Shown here: one piece after another, positions 1 through 7,662 of the stretch | Layout: every line of letters begins with the position of its first letter | Numbering within the stretch: the stretch's first letter is position 1 | Assembly (NCBI GenBank): GCA_039024315.1 | Contig: JBCCQN010000087.1 | Span: 1-30,798 of the forward strand | Direction: 5' to 3' | Length of the DNA: 30,798 bases | From: JBCAWW01 sp039024315 | GTDB taxonomy: Bacteria; Bacteroidota; Bacteroidia; J057 | The notes under the pieces: generated by a model | What the model saw: the letters and a program-made list of their open reading frames with translations, nothing else | Databases searched by the model: none | What the model was told of the DNA's origin: nothing | Program-made: the position numbers and the translations under genes

Positions 1-29
1 ACCCTAGAGATAATCGTTCCGCGCAGCGG
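1..29 (+). repeat. Right end of GGTGCG module with GNA mini-hairpin
   Basis: Bases 1-15 (ACCCTAGAGATAATC) followed by GTTCCGCGCAGCGG at 16-29 match the right end of the complete module at 23196-23248 (ACCCTAGAGACAAGC then GTTCTGCGCAGCAG). The left half of the module lies outside the window. The hairpin is CCGC-GCA-GCGG, a GNA triloop. The element sits just past the stop codon of the first minus-strand gene. Confidence 0.7.
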
Positions 30-40
30 TGCTCCTCAGC

Positions 41-1963
41 CTAAGACTTATTGGATAGCACTACTTGCATACGGTCGGCTTGATTGATTTCCTTGAAAAA
101 CTCGCGAAGCTGCTCATAATAAGAAGGTGGTAACTCCATTTTTTCCATTTGGAGTTCGCGGTAATAGATCAGGGTGTTGGGATCTTTGATCTCGACGGAG
201 GCACGATAATGGCCAAAAATGGTTTCTATCTCTAGTGGTTCACGATTGAGGCTTTCAACTTCGTAACCATTGGGAAGGTGGTAAACGACGGTGTCGCGAT
301 CGAGATAAGCATATTGCAATACGATGGATTGCGTACGGTTGGCATTTTTTTCGGGAACGCTTTGGCGTCTTTCCAACACATTGGGAGTGAGGAATAAGCG
401 TGGGCCTGAGCTTTTAGCCCAATTGGTAGCGTCGAGTTGGTAGCTGACTTGATAGGTCGGAATCTCACTGTCGGGCCAATCGGTAAATTGATAACTTTCC
501 AGTTCGAAGCTGCTAGCATCTATGCTCTTACGGAGATATTTTTCGCGGTCTCGTTCGGATGCTTCCTCCCCAAAATAGCGCCAAGGTGTCTGTTGAAAAC
601 CGGTAGAAATATTACTGACCTCAACTTGGGCAGAGCCATCTTTTTGGAGAAAAACATCGGTATTGCGAAACTGTTGATTCATTTCGGCAGTGCTACCTGG
701 CGTCTTGACTAGCTTGCCCCCTTCAGGGGTAAGGAGCAAAACGTGGCGGTCCTCCGTAAAATCACCCAAATAACCGAAAGGCGCAAAGCTACTGGTACAT
801 TCCAACCAAGTAGTGTCATTTTCTTGGGGGATGCAGAGAATCATGTGGTTGAACTGATTGGCGGGAAAATCAGGCACAATATCGGGTTTATCGCCTCCAG
901 CATATACCAAAACGGTATAAGACGGAATGTTGAGATGCTGCAACATACTTTTCATATAATTAGAAAGCGCCTTGCAATCGCCATACCCATTGGTATAGAC
1001 ATATTCTGCTTCAAAGGTTTGCCAGCCGCCTATACCTAATTGAATGCTGACATAGCGGGTATTGTCTTGCATGAATTTGTAAAGCACTTTGGCTTTTTCG
1101 ATTGGATCATCTAAACCAGCTGTCAACTCTTCCACTTTGATCTTTAGTTCCTTGGGGAGACTTTGGCGGTTGTCATTGAGGTCATAAAAGAACGCACCGA
1201 GATTGTTCCAGTCGTTGGCATCGCCTCGAAAGCCTTGAATATTGAAGGATTTAGGCGCCAAGTGCACCATGGGCACTTGCTGCAAGAAGGAAGGACTCAT
1301 GGGTTCTCGTTCAAAAGGCATGATATCCTCTACTACCCAATGATAATGGGTCCCATCGTTCTCTTGACTAATTTGGACCTCTTCCTTAATGTTTTGACTG
1401 CGATGATTGATGAAATCGCGATTGGGTACGACTAATTCTAGCGACGCAAATTCGATAGCGAGATTTTCGTCATCAAGAGGCACCCAGCGCGGAAAACTAA
1501 ACAGCCCCTTGGTCTGTACTCTGTAATTGTACTCGATGGTAAAGGGCATGCCAACTTTGGAATCAGGCGTCGGCTGATAAATGCGTAAGCGTGTATCAGT
1601 CGCTAAGCTAGAGGAGCTGTAGCTGATATCGCCAAATTCTTTGGCCTTGATCTTTTTGATCAGTTTGCCATGCTTGTTGTAAAGCAAAGCCGAAATCTCC
1701 AAGACCTTATCAAATTTATCATAGGGAATGCCAATGGCGGCGATGTCTAAACCTTTACTGTCAAGCACGGTGATAACTTTATTTACCTGCATAATGGAAC
1801 GACTTTCGTTTTCCACCATGATATTGGTTACTTCTTTACGGACGACAGCATGGGCATCTTTTTGCATTTCTTCGTTGATACCAGAGACGGAATATCCCTG
1901 CGCTTGGACCTCAGAAAATCCAGCAAAAATGATCAGGAGAGCTAAAATATTATGTATTCGCAT
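41..1963 (-). CDS. DUF3857 / transglutaminase-like exported protein, intact triad
   Basis: This 640-residue protein opens with a signal peptide (hydrophobic LALLIIFAGF, likely cleavage after the AQ at about residue 22). A DUF3857-type beta domain fills about residues 50-240. A transglutaminase-like core follows, with GYGDC around Cys330, FNH at His373 and WLEC at Glu388; a Cys-His-acid triad is expected for this superfamily, with Glu here instead of the commoner Asp. A C-terminal beta domain (DUF2569/3858-like in family members) completes it. The protein is expected to act in the periplasm or at the outer membrane; the substrate is unknown, and either peptide cleavage or crosslinking is possible. 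It is the second gene of a pair, 35 bases after the stop of the paralogue at 1999-3900, so the two are probably co-transcribed. No terminator is evident before the repeat at 1-29. Confidence 0.88.
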   Translation of the reverse strand: MRIHNILALLIIFAGFSEVQAQGYSVSGINEEMQKDAHAVVRKEVTNIMVENESRSIMQVNKVITVLDSKGLDIAAIGIPYDKFDKVLEISALLYNKHGKLIKKIKAKEFGDISYSSSSLATDTRLRIYQPTPDSKVGMPFTIEYNYRVQTKGLFSFPRWVPLDDENLAIEFASLELVVPNRDFINHRSQNIKEEVQISQENDGTHYHWVVEDIMPFEREPMSPSFLQQVPMVHLAPKSFNIQGFRGDANDWNNLGAFFYDLNDNRQSLPKELKIKVEELTAGLDDPIEKAKVLYKFMQDNTRYVSIQLGIGGWQTFEAEYVYTNGYGDCKALSNYMKSMLQHLNIPSYTVLVYAGGDKPDIVPDFPANQFNHMILCIPQENDTTWLECTSSFAPFGYLGDFTEDRHVLLLTPEGGKLVKTPGSTAEMNQQFRNTDVFLQKDGSAQVEVSNISTGFQQTPWRYFGEEASERDREKYLRKSIDASSFELESYQFTDWPDSEIPTYQVSYQLDATNWAKSSGPRLFLTPNVLERRQSVPEKNANRTQSIVLQYAYLDRDTVVYHLPNGYEVESLNREPLEIETIFGHYRASVEIKDPNTLIYYRELQMEKMELPPSYYEQLREFFKEINQADRMQVVLSNKS

Positions 1964-1998
1964 TTTGCAATGTTTGGGTGTGATCAGAGATTTAGGGC

Positions 1999-3900
1999 TT
2001 ATTCGTTAGGCAAGATATTGAAGACAACTGCCTCGCCATGGAGGGCGATAGATTTGTCAAATAGTTTTTTCAAACCTGAATAGGCCTCCGGCCGGTAGAA
2101 AGTTTCATTGATGACAAATCGGTTGCGCAACTCCACTGTTCCTTCACCTGAAGCATTTTGAAATTCCATCAATATCTCCTTATTCGGGAAGGTAATTCTT
2201 GCGTTGTTGGGTTGAGTATCTATCATCCAGTTGGGAGGGAATCTAAATATTAAGGCAATTAATTCCTCTTGACTATGGACAAAATCAATCGGATAAGTTC
2301 TTTTTGGTTCTAAAAAGGGATTGTCAGACATGCCAAACATCAACATAGGATTGAGATAGGCTCGCTCACCCGAAACACTAACATACTCAGAAGTACGAAA
2401 CTCCACTTTAAAGGCAAAAGTAGTATCAGGATTATCTGCACCAAAGATTTCTGCACGCAGGATTTCACCGTCTGGCATATAATCCATCAGATAATGCTGC
2501 CAAAAAGCTTCTTCTCCCTCACTATGATAGTAAGTGCGATAAGTCAAAGCTTCATATCCTTGGGCGTAAACTTTGATTTCCCCTTCGAGGCTACCATCGG
2601 CATTGATATTGATTATGCCCGTGACATTTTTCTTGCCATTGTAGTCCGAGGGAATCTTTACCCAACGGGGGGCCTTACGATTGAGGAGCCAGCCTTCACC
2701 ATTGAGATCATCAAATGCCAAAAGGTCGTAAGGGCGTAGATCATTGGTTGCATCTAGAAAAAACTCCTCTTCACCAATCTTGGCGTAACAGATCAAATGA
2801 TTGAATTGGGTCAAGAGCGGATAGCTCTTGACGATACGGCCATGTTGGCGGGTACTAATCAATAAGGGGTGTGCCTCTATCTCGACGCCGGCGAGCATTT
2901 CTCTGAGGCATAGATTGATGGCGGCACTATTGCCCCCACCAATCTTGAGAATATCAGATGACTTCGCCTTAGAGACGATTCTTCTTTTACCGTTATAGCC
3001 TAATTTGTTACGCACAAAATCATGTAAAATGATCAATTTCTCTTTTGGATTGGAGGCTCCGGCTGTCAGCATTTGCGCTAGAGCATGCACGTCTTTGTCT
3101 TTGTTATACCTCTTGCCGATATATTTCTCCGAAAAAAATTCTTTAGTTAGACTCTCCCAACTATCGGTCAAGGTCACCACTCTACCAGTCGAACGGTCGA
3201 GATAGCTGTCCATTTGCAAAATGATTTTGTCGATATAGTCATCCATACCGCTAACATAGCTTTCGCGCTTGATCTCAGGTAGATTTTGCATTTGCCAAGA
3301 GGTCTGAGAAGTTCGCTGCATCTGCTGAGTGTGACTACCTTGAGCCAAAAAAGAGTAACCCAAAAAGTCAGGAATAAAGGCATTGAACTGACTTTTGACT
3401 ACCGGCAGTTCTTTTTGAAACTCAAACTGAAATAAGCGTATCGATCGGCTAAAGTGGGAGTAAGTATATTCTATAATCGAACCGACCTTGACATTGGGCA
3501 TAGAAAACCTCATCTCGCTCCAATTTTCGCTTACTGTTTCTTCAAAAATTTGCTCAGATGTGAGCAGAGTTTCTTTTAATTTATCGTCCGCCACATTCAT
3601 CGTTTTTCCTTTGATGGTGGAGATCGATTCGAAATTGTCCCGACTGTAAAAAGGTAATTCGATATCTGCATTATCGAGGCCTGACTCGCTGAGAATATGG
3701 ATTTGTACCTTATAATCAACTCGTATTTGGTAGGAACTAGAGCCTTCGACGATATTCATGGTGCCTTTGTTGAGCACTATTACGGCATCTGCATTTTTAA
3801 ACTGAGGATATTTTGCATCGAAACGGAGGCCTTGGGCCGATAGAGTTTGAATCGTAATTAGTAATAGACAGGAAACCAATAGTTTTTGTGTGATATTCAT
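1999..3900 (-). CDS. DUF3857 / transglutaminase-like exported protein, catalytic Cys lost
   Basis: This 633-residue paralogue of the downstream gene also starts with a signal peptide (KLLVSCLLLITIQTLSAQ). It has the same architecture: a DUF3857-like N-terminal beta domain, a transglutaminase-like core at about residues 280-390, and a C-terminal beta domain. The core aligns without gaps to its neighbour. GDCKALSN of the neighbour corresponds to GNSAAINL here, so the nucleophile position is Ser325, while His368 (FNH) and Asp383 (LDAT) are kept with identical spacing (43 and 15 residues). The family includes such Cys-less members, so this is probably a binding or scaffold version rather than a broken gene; the reading frame is intact. 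It is the first gene of the pair, and no clear -7 box is visible in the 900-base gap upstream. Confidence 0.86.
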   Translation of the reverse strand: MNITQKLLVSCLLLITIQTLSAQGLRFDAKYPQFKNADAVIVLNKGTMNIVEGSSSYQIRVDYKVQIHILSESGLDNADIELPFYSRDNFESISTIKGKTMNVADDKLKETLLTSEQIFEETVSENWSEMRFSMPNVKVGSIIEYTYSHFSRSIRLFQFEFQKELPVVKSQFNAFIPDFLGYSFLAQGSHTQQMQRTSQTSWQMQNLPEIKRESYVSGMDDYIDKIILQMDSYLDRSTGRVVTLTDSWESLTKEFFSEKYIGKRYNKDKDVHALAQMLTAGASNPKEKLIILHDFVRNKLGYNGKRRIVSKAKSSDILKIGGGNSAAINLCLREMLAGVEIEAHPLLISTRQHGRIVKSYPLLTQFNHLICYAKIGEEEFFLDATNDLRPYDLLAFDDLNGEGWLLNRKAPRWVKIPSDYNGKKNVTGIININADGSLEGEIKVYAQGYEALTYRTYYHSEGEEAFWQHYLMDYMPDGEILRAEIFGADNPDTTFAFKVEFRTSEYVSVSGERAYLNPMLMFGMSDNPFLEPKRTYPIDFVHSQEELIALIFRFPPNWMIDTQPNNARITFPNKEILMEFQNASGEGTVELRNRFVINETFYRPEAYSGLKKLFDKSIALHGEAVVFNILPNE

Positions 3901-4195
3901 GGATTAAGGTTTTGCGTCAATGTGGATGTGTATTGATGACTTGCTTGGGGATTTTTACTTCTTCGAAGAACGATTTACTCTTGCTGCAGGCTAAGCATAT
4001 CGTGATCGCGCTTTCATAGCATATGATAGCTTTCTCTGAGCTATTGAGTCTCCTCACGAACCCTCAAGTTTCGTTTGGGAAGGTGATCGATAAATTCGCG
4101 ATGATCTTTTGGAACTCAATGTCCTCTTTTATATGTAGGAGAATCTTGCATGAGAGAAATTCTCAGGCAAAGTAGCGCTATGAGGGTTTTCATAT

Positions 4196-4220
4196 TGTGT
4201 CTTGTGTCTTGTGTCTTGTG
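4196..4220. repeat. Short tandem repeat, 7-base unit TGTGTCT x 3.5
   Basis: Three full copies and a partial copy of TGTGTCT lie head to tail, perfectly conserved. Slipped-strand mispairing could change the copy number. No gene start is close enough to suggest phase variation of translation. Confidence 0.8.
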
Positions 4221-4518
4221 ATGCTTATGCTTTAAGAACGATGATTCACGAAAGGCGTTTTGCCTATTCAATGCAATATAACAAATCCCTTGGGCCAATT
4301 GGGAGAGATTTATGTCAAGTTGGTCAAGAGTGAGTCTCGTTCGATAAACAATATCTTCATCTCTACTCAATAAAGAGATATTTTGACCTGAAATTCCATA
4401 AATCTGAAAAAATAACCCTCAAGCGCGCTTCTCGACTCAAAAGTTACCCCGATTGGTTTGTCAGTTTGACTGCTTAAACAAAAGATACCGTCAGTAGGAA
4501 AAAACACTTATTTATCAT

Positions 4519-4561
4519 TAAGCGAGGATTTTATAATTATTCGCAAAAAGCGAATCGCTTA
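4519..4561. promoter_or_regulatory. Nested dyad symmetry
   Basis: Outer arms TAAGCGA (4519-4525) and TCGCTTA (4555-4561) enclose an inner hairpin ATTCGC-AAAAA-GCGAAT (4539-4555). The two share one base, so they cannot both pair fully. It lies about 280 bases upstream of the VWA gene and could be an operator or leader structure; the function is unknown. Confidence 0.35.
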
Positions 4562-4830
4562 TTTCCCCCTGCTTTCGTGGCCCATCTTCTTTTTATTGGG
4601 TTGCTTTGGTCACGAATCTGCCCTATCGAAGTGTTAACTAAAAACTAGTAGAAATTAAGTTCAAAGGAAAATAGCTTTTTTAGATCTTATGGACCTTCAT
4701 TGTATCCTCTCTCTACTTTCTACTCTAGTCTTAATACTCTTGATCTAGAGACTGCTAAAGTCTGCGCGCTTAGCAAAATTGCGCTAACAAATGGGGAAGT
4801 AATTCGTTAAATTAACACTTAAATCTATTT

Positions 4831-4837
4831 AGGAGAA
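4831..4837 (+). promoter_or_regulatory. Strong Shine-Dalgarno for the VWA gene
   Basis: AGGAGAA lies five bases before the ATG at 4843. A strong Shine-Dalgarno is not the rule in Bacteroidota, so it both fixes the start and hints at high translation. Confidence 0.65.
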
Positions 4838-4842
4838 TCAAT

Positions 4843-5943
4843 ATGATCGGATACCGATTTTCAAACTATATACCGGATCAGGATGGGAAAGACCCCTTTG
4901 AGCGTTTGCTTAAGATTTTCCTCGATCTGCTCAACTATACTTCTGGCGATGTGTCAGAAGCATTGAACTGGATGAATCAGCTAGATCGTCAATATGGTCT
5001 GACCGATAATGAATACGGCATGGGGGATTTTATTGAAGACCTCAAGCGTAATGGCTACATCCAAGACGATCAGCAAGGAGAAGGAAACTTTACTATCACC
5101 GGCAAGACCGAGCAATCGATTCGTCAGTCTGCGCTAGATGAGATCTTTGGTAAACTCAAACGCGGTGGACGTGGTGATCACCGTTCTACTAATTTGGGTT
5201 TTGGTGAAGAACCGTTGAGCGAGCTTAAGGCTTTTGAATTTGGTGATTCTGTAGAAAATATCGCAATTACGGAGTCTTTTCGCAATGCGCAAATCAATCA
5301 CGGCATTGATGAATTTAAGCTGACGCAAGATGATCTGAGCGTACGCGAAAAAGAACATAAGACGACCGTGGCCACGGTCTTGATGATTGACATTTCGCAC
5401 TCTATGATCCTCTATGGCGAGGATCGGATCACACCCGCCAAAAAAGTCGCCATGGCCTTGTCCGAATTGGTGATGCGCAAATATCCCAAAGATACTTTGG
5501 ACATCATCGTCTTTGGCAATGATGCTTGGCAAATCGAAGTCAAAGATCTCCCTTATCTACAAGTCGGTCCTTACCATACCAATACGGTGGCCGGACTAGA
5601 ATTGGCCATGGATATCTTGCGTCGTCGTAAGACTAGCAATAAGCAAATTTTCATGATCACAGACGGAAAACCAACCTGTATTCGTGAAGGAGCGCGTTAT
5701 TACAAAAATAGCTTCGGGCTTGACCGCAAAATTCTCAATAAAACACTCAATCTTTCCGCTCAATGCCGCCGCTTGAAAATTCCAATTACGACCTTCATGA
5801 TCGCTCGCGATAGTTGGTTGGTCGAGTTTGTGCAAGAGTTTACTAAAGTCAATAATGGCCGCGCCTTCTACACCAGCCTCAAAGGTTTAGGAGAATATAT
5901 TTTCGAAGACTTTATTCGCAATCGTCGCAAGCGAGTGCGCTAG
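4843..5943 (+). CDS. VWA domain protein with complete MIDAS
   Basis: This 366-residue soluble protein has no signal peptide. Residues 1-170 form a charged, mainly helical N-terminal region. Residues 175-355 form a von Willebrand factor A domain with a full metal-ion-dependent adhesion site: Asp183-Ile-Ser185-His-Ser187, Thr248 (HTNT), and Asp274 (ITDGKP). It resembles the cytoplasmic COG4867-like VWA proteins that in many bacteria work with a MoxR/magnesium-chelatase-type AAA+ ATPase in metal insertion or complex remodelling. No such ATPase is encoded beside it here; it is a single-gene unit with its own Shine-Dalgarno and terminator. The family placement is from memory of the pattern; the MIDAS residues are directly visible. 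Confidence 0.88.
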   Translation: MIGYRFSNYIPDQDGKDPFERLLKIFLDLLNYTSGDVSEALNWMNQLDRQYGLTDNEYGMGDFIEDLKRNGYIQDDQQGEGNFTITGKTEQSIRQSALDEIFGKLKRGGRGDHRSTNLGFGEEPLSELKAFEFGDSVENIAITESFRNAQINHGIDEFKLTQDDLSVREKEHKTTVATVLMIDISHSMILYGEDRITPAKKVAMALSELVMRKYPKDTLDIIVFGNDAWQIEVKDLPYLQVGPYHTNTVAGLELAMDILRRRKTSNKQIFMITDGKPTCIREGARYYKNSFGLDRKILNKTLNLSAQCRRLKIPITTFMIARDSWLVEFVQEFTKVNNGRAFYTSLKGLGEYIFEDFIRNRRKRVR

Positions 5944-5961
5944 CAATAAAAATCAACTTGA

Positions 5962-5991
5962 AAAGGCGATTCATGAAAATGAGTCGCCTTT
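5962..5991 (+). terminator. Rho-independent terminator after the VWA gene
   Basis: A 13-bp stem (AAAGGCGATTCAT with ATGAGTCGCCTTT, one G-T wobble) closes a GAAA tetraloop, followed by TTATTTA. It starts 18 bases after the TAG stop. Confidence 0.9.
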
Positions 5992-6045
5992 TTATTTAGT
6001 CAACCACAACATACCTTGAAGTAGGTGGGTTTGTTATTATTTTCA

Positions 6046-6059
6046 CCGCTTTGCGGAAC
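6046..6059 (-). repeat. Mini-hairpin repeat, AAA-loop variant
   Basis: CCGCTTTGCGGAAC is the reverse complement of GTTCCGCAAAGCGG. The stem is intact, but the loop is AAA, an exception to the GNA rule followed by most other copies. Confidence 0.75.
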
Positions 6060-6075
6060 GCTGGTGCTTAAAGTT

Positions 6076-6142
6076 GCTTCGACCTTGCTCAGCATGACAA
6101 TGGGATCATCTCTATGTCATCCTGAGCGATAGTCGAAGGACC
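6076..6142. repeat. Inverted repeat of the TTCGAC..CTCAG..TGACA type
   Basis: GCTTCGACCTTGCTCAGCAT with GACA (6076-6099) faces TGTCATCCTGAGCG with ATAGTCGAAGGACC (6115-6142). The arms are imperfect inverted copies around a 15-base centre. Similar intergenic inverted repeats are, to my knowledge, common in unrelated bacterial genomes; the mechanism is unclear. Confidence 0.75.
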
Positions 6143-6155
6143 TATCTAATCTTCC

Positions 6156-6301
6156 CCGCTTCGCGGAACGATAGCCTCAAAGATCCCGGCTCTTATTCCT
6201 TGGCCGGGATGACCTACTGCTTGTCATAAAATGAAATCAAGTCATCCCGGAATCACGTAGTGATATCCGGGATCTTTTAATCTTTCCCCGCTTCGCGGAA
6301 C
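6156..6301 (-). repeat. GATCCCGG cassette 1 (reverse orientation)
   Basis: The order is mini-hairpin (6156-6169), inverted repeat B (6181-6213), spacer, inverted repeat A (6241-6276), mini-hairpin (6288-6301). Both inverted repeats begin and end with GATCCCGG or GTCATCCCGG type arms. The whole arrangement is the reverse complement of the cassette at 7419-7568. Confidence 0.85.
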
Positions 6302-6376
6302 ATTTTCACTAACTTGTTAGTCAAAGCACTGACCGTCTAGGTTTAACCCCGTCCTTTGGATAGCAATCACTTCCCC

Positions 6377-6967
6377 ATGAAAGAGCCGCTAGCAGATTTT
6401 ATTCGTACTAGTCTTAAAAATCCGAAAGAGGAAGAGATCAAAGAAATCTTGGAGATTTTTCATGTAAAGGAGTTCGCCAAAGGCGAACACTTCAAGCAGC
6501 ACGATCAAATTTGTAAACAAATAGCCTTTATACTGAAAGGGAGTGCGCGCAACTATATGCTCAAAAAAAATGGTAACGAAATCACCGCTCGTATCGCTCG
6601 CCAAAATGATTTTGTTACTGATATAGTCAGCGTCCGGACCCAGGCCATAACACCTTTGTCCATCGAAATCCTAGAGCCCACTACCCTATTGGTTGCCGAG
6701 ACTAAGGACAGCATAGACCTTCTAGAAACCAACCTTACTTTCAACCGCATTGTGCGAGAGTATATGGCCCAAAACACCGTTTACATGGGAAAAATGTATA
6801 TGTATTTTCTCGCCGGAACGGCTAGAGAGCGCTATGAGTTTATCATCAAAAACAATCCTGCATTACTTAAGAAAACCCCTCTCCGTTTTATCGCTTCCAT
6901 GATTGGCATAACTCCCACTCAATTGAGCCGTATCCGAAAGAAGAAGCGATTAAAAACTCCAGAATGA
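6377..6967 (+). CDS. Crp/Fnr-family transcriptional regulator
   Basis: From the ATG at 6377 the protein has 196 residues; an in-frame TTG at 6356 would add seven. Residues about 25-115 follow the cyclic-nucleotide-binding beta-roll pattern (KEFAKGEHFKQH, IAFILKGSARNYM), but the canonical cAMP phosphate-binding motif is not obvious, so the effector is unknown. The C-terminus (about 165-190) has a short helix-turn-helix ending in ITPTQLSRIRKKK, typical of Bacteroidota members of this family. The stop overlaps the next ATG in the sequence ATGA, so the downstream deaminase is translationally coupled. This pairing suggests control of, or response to, nucleoside or nucleoside-analogue levels, which is inference. 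The upstream 400 bases are repeats with no recognisable promoter. Confidence 0.87.
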   Translation: MKEPLADFIRTSLKNPKEEEIKEILEIFHVKEFAKGEHFKQHDQICKQIAFILKGSARNYMLKKNGNEITARIARQNDFVTDIVSVRTQAITPLSIEILEPTTLLVAETKDSIDLLETNLTFNRIVREYMAQNTVYMGKMYMYFLAGTARERYEFIIKNNPALLKKTPLRFIASMIGITPTQLSRIRKKKRLKTPE

Positions 6968-7368
6968 CCACCACAGAAATAATTCAAGAGGCCAGTAAGC
7001 TGGTCAATCCCCAAAGTATCGACAATGCCGAAATGGGGAGCGTAGCCTCTATTCTCATTACTGAGCAAGGCACTATTTTTCAAGGAGTTTGCATTGATAC
7101 GATCAGCGGCATGGGATTTTGCGCCGAGCATACGGCCATTAGTCAGATGATCACCCAAGGAGAATATCGCATCGCAAAAATCGTGGCCGTCAAAAAAGAT
7201 GAACAAGGCAATGTGTATGTGATGGCACCTTGCGGCCGCTGCCGCGAGTTTATGTTCCAAACCAATAAGCAAAACATAGAGACCGAGGTGATACTTGGCG
7301 CAGACCGAGTGGTGAAGCTCGCGGATTTGTTGCCTTTTCAAGATTGGCAAGAGCGGGTCGAGGAATGA
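6964..7368 (+). CDS. Cytidine-deaminase-like zinc enzyme
   Basis: This 134-residue protein carries the zinc-deaminase signature: Cys53-Ala-Glu55 in GFCAEHTAI and Cys90-Gly-Arg-Cys93 in APCGRCREFM. The three cysteines should bind zinc, with Glu55 as proton shuttle, the arrangement of homotetrameric cytidine and blasticidin-S deaminases. Length fits that single-domain class. The Ser or Ala usual in free-cytidine enzymes (PCGAC) is Arg here, so the substrate may be a modified nucleoside or analogue rather than cytidine. It is the second gene of a coupled pair with a Crp/Fnr regulator (ATGA overlap). The mini-hairpin repeat begins on the base after the stop codon. Confidence 0.88.
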   Translation: MTTTEIIQEASKLVNPQSIDNAEMGSVASILITEQGTIFQGVCIDTISGMGFCAEHTAISQMITQGEYRIAKIVAVKKDEQGNVYVMAPCGRCREFMFQTNKQNIETEVILGADRVVKLADLLPFQDWQERVEE

Positions 7369-7382
7369 CTGCTGCGCAGAAC
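7369..7382 (-). repeat. Mini-hairpin repeat abutting a stop codon
   Basis: CTGCTGCGCAGAAC is the reverse complement of GTTCTGCGCAGCAG: stem CTGC/GCAG, loop GCA. It starts directly after the TGA of the deaminase gene and could sit in its 3' mRNA end. Confidence 0.8.
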
Positions 7383-7418
7383 GCTTGTTCGCTCGAAAAG
7401 AAAATTGGGGAGGATCGC

Positions 7419-7568
7419 GTTCCGCGAAGCGGAAAAAGATCCAAAGATCCCGGATATCATTTCATGATTCCGGGATGACCAGATAAATTTATCTCAAACT
7501 CTTCAAGAAGGTCATCCCGGCCAAGGCACGCGAGCCGGGATCTTAGGGATTAGCGTTCCGCGAAGCGG
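7419..7568 (+). repeat. GATCCCGG cassette 2
   Basis: Mini-hairpin GTTCCGCGAAGCGG (7419-7432), inverted repeat A (7445-7479, arms AGATCCCGGATATCA and TGATTCCGGGATGAC), a 31-base spacer, inverted repeat B (7511-7544), and a second identical mini-hairpin (7555-7568). Repeat B is identical over 34 bases to 30446-30479. Confidence 0.88.
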
Positions 7569-7579
7569 ATAAAAACATA

Positions 7580-7657
7580 GCGCCACAAAATTTTGTGGCG
7601 CCACGTATCATATCGATCAATATCATTAATTATTCGAATAAGCGTTCCGCGAAGCGG
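7580..7657 (+). repeat. Palindrome plus tail ending in a mini-hairpin
   Basis: A perfect 22-base palindrome with arms GCGCCACAAAA (7580-7601) is followed by a 42-base tail containing TATCGATCAATA and then GTTCCGCGAAGCGG (7644-7657). The tail resembles the one at 18902-18952 (TATCGATCGATA ... AAGCGTTCCGCG). The hairpin ends six bases before the stop codon of the PorZ-like gene. Confidence 0.75.
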
Positions 7658-7662
7658 TGTCT

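Larger units (their letters stand above)
3901..4842. other. Long gene-free gap with short tandem repeat and nested dyad
   Basis: No convincing gene is present. Contents seen are a 7-base tandem repeat (unit TGTGTCT, about 3.5 copies, 4196-4220), a nested dyad at 4519-4561, and AT-rich sequence before the VWA gene. A minus-strand open frame at 4116-4370 has no recognisable protein features, and part of it reads through the tandem repeat. The gap separates divergent genes and so should hold two promoters, but I find no TAnnTTTG match for either. Confidence 0.6.

Noticed and set aside
4116..4370. Minus-strand open frame of 84 codons in the long gap
   Set aside because: No domain or signal peptide is seen; part of the frame is made by reading the 7-base tandem repeat, and no promoter or Shine-Dalgarno supports it.
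5134..5532. 132-codon minus-strand frame inside the VWA gene
   Set aside because: It lies entirely opposite the well-supported MIDAS region and has no recognisable features.
7580..7601. Perfect 22-base palindrome as a terminator for the deaminase or PorZ-like gene
   Set aside because: No T run follows on either strand, and it belongs to the local repeat family.
6076..7657. CRISPR-like array in the repeat-rich gaps
   Set aside because: The units are inverted repeats of unequal spacing and alternating orientation, with no regular repeat-spacer pattern and no cas genes.
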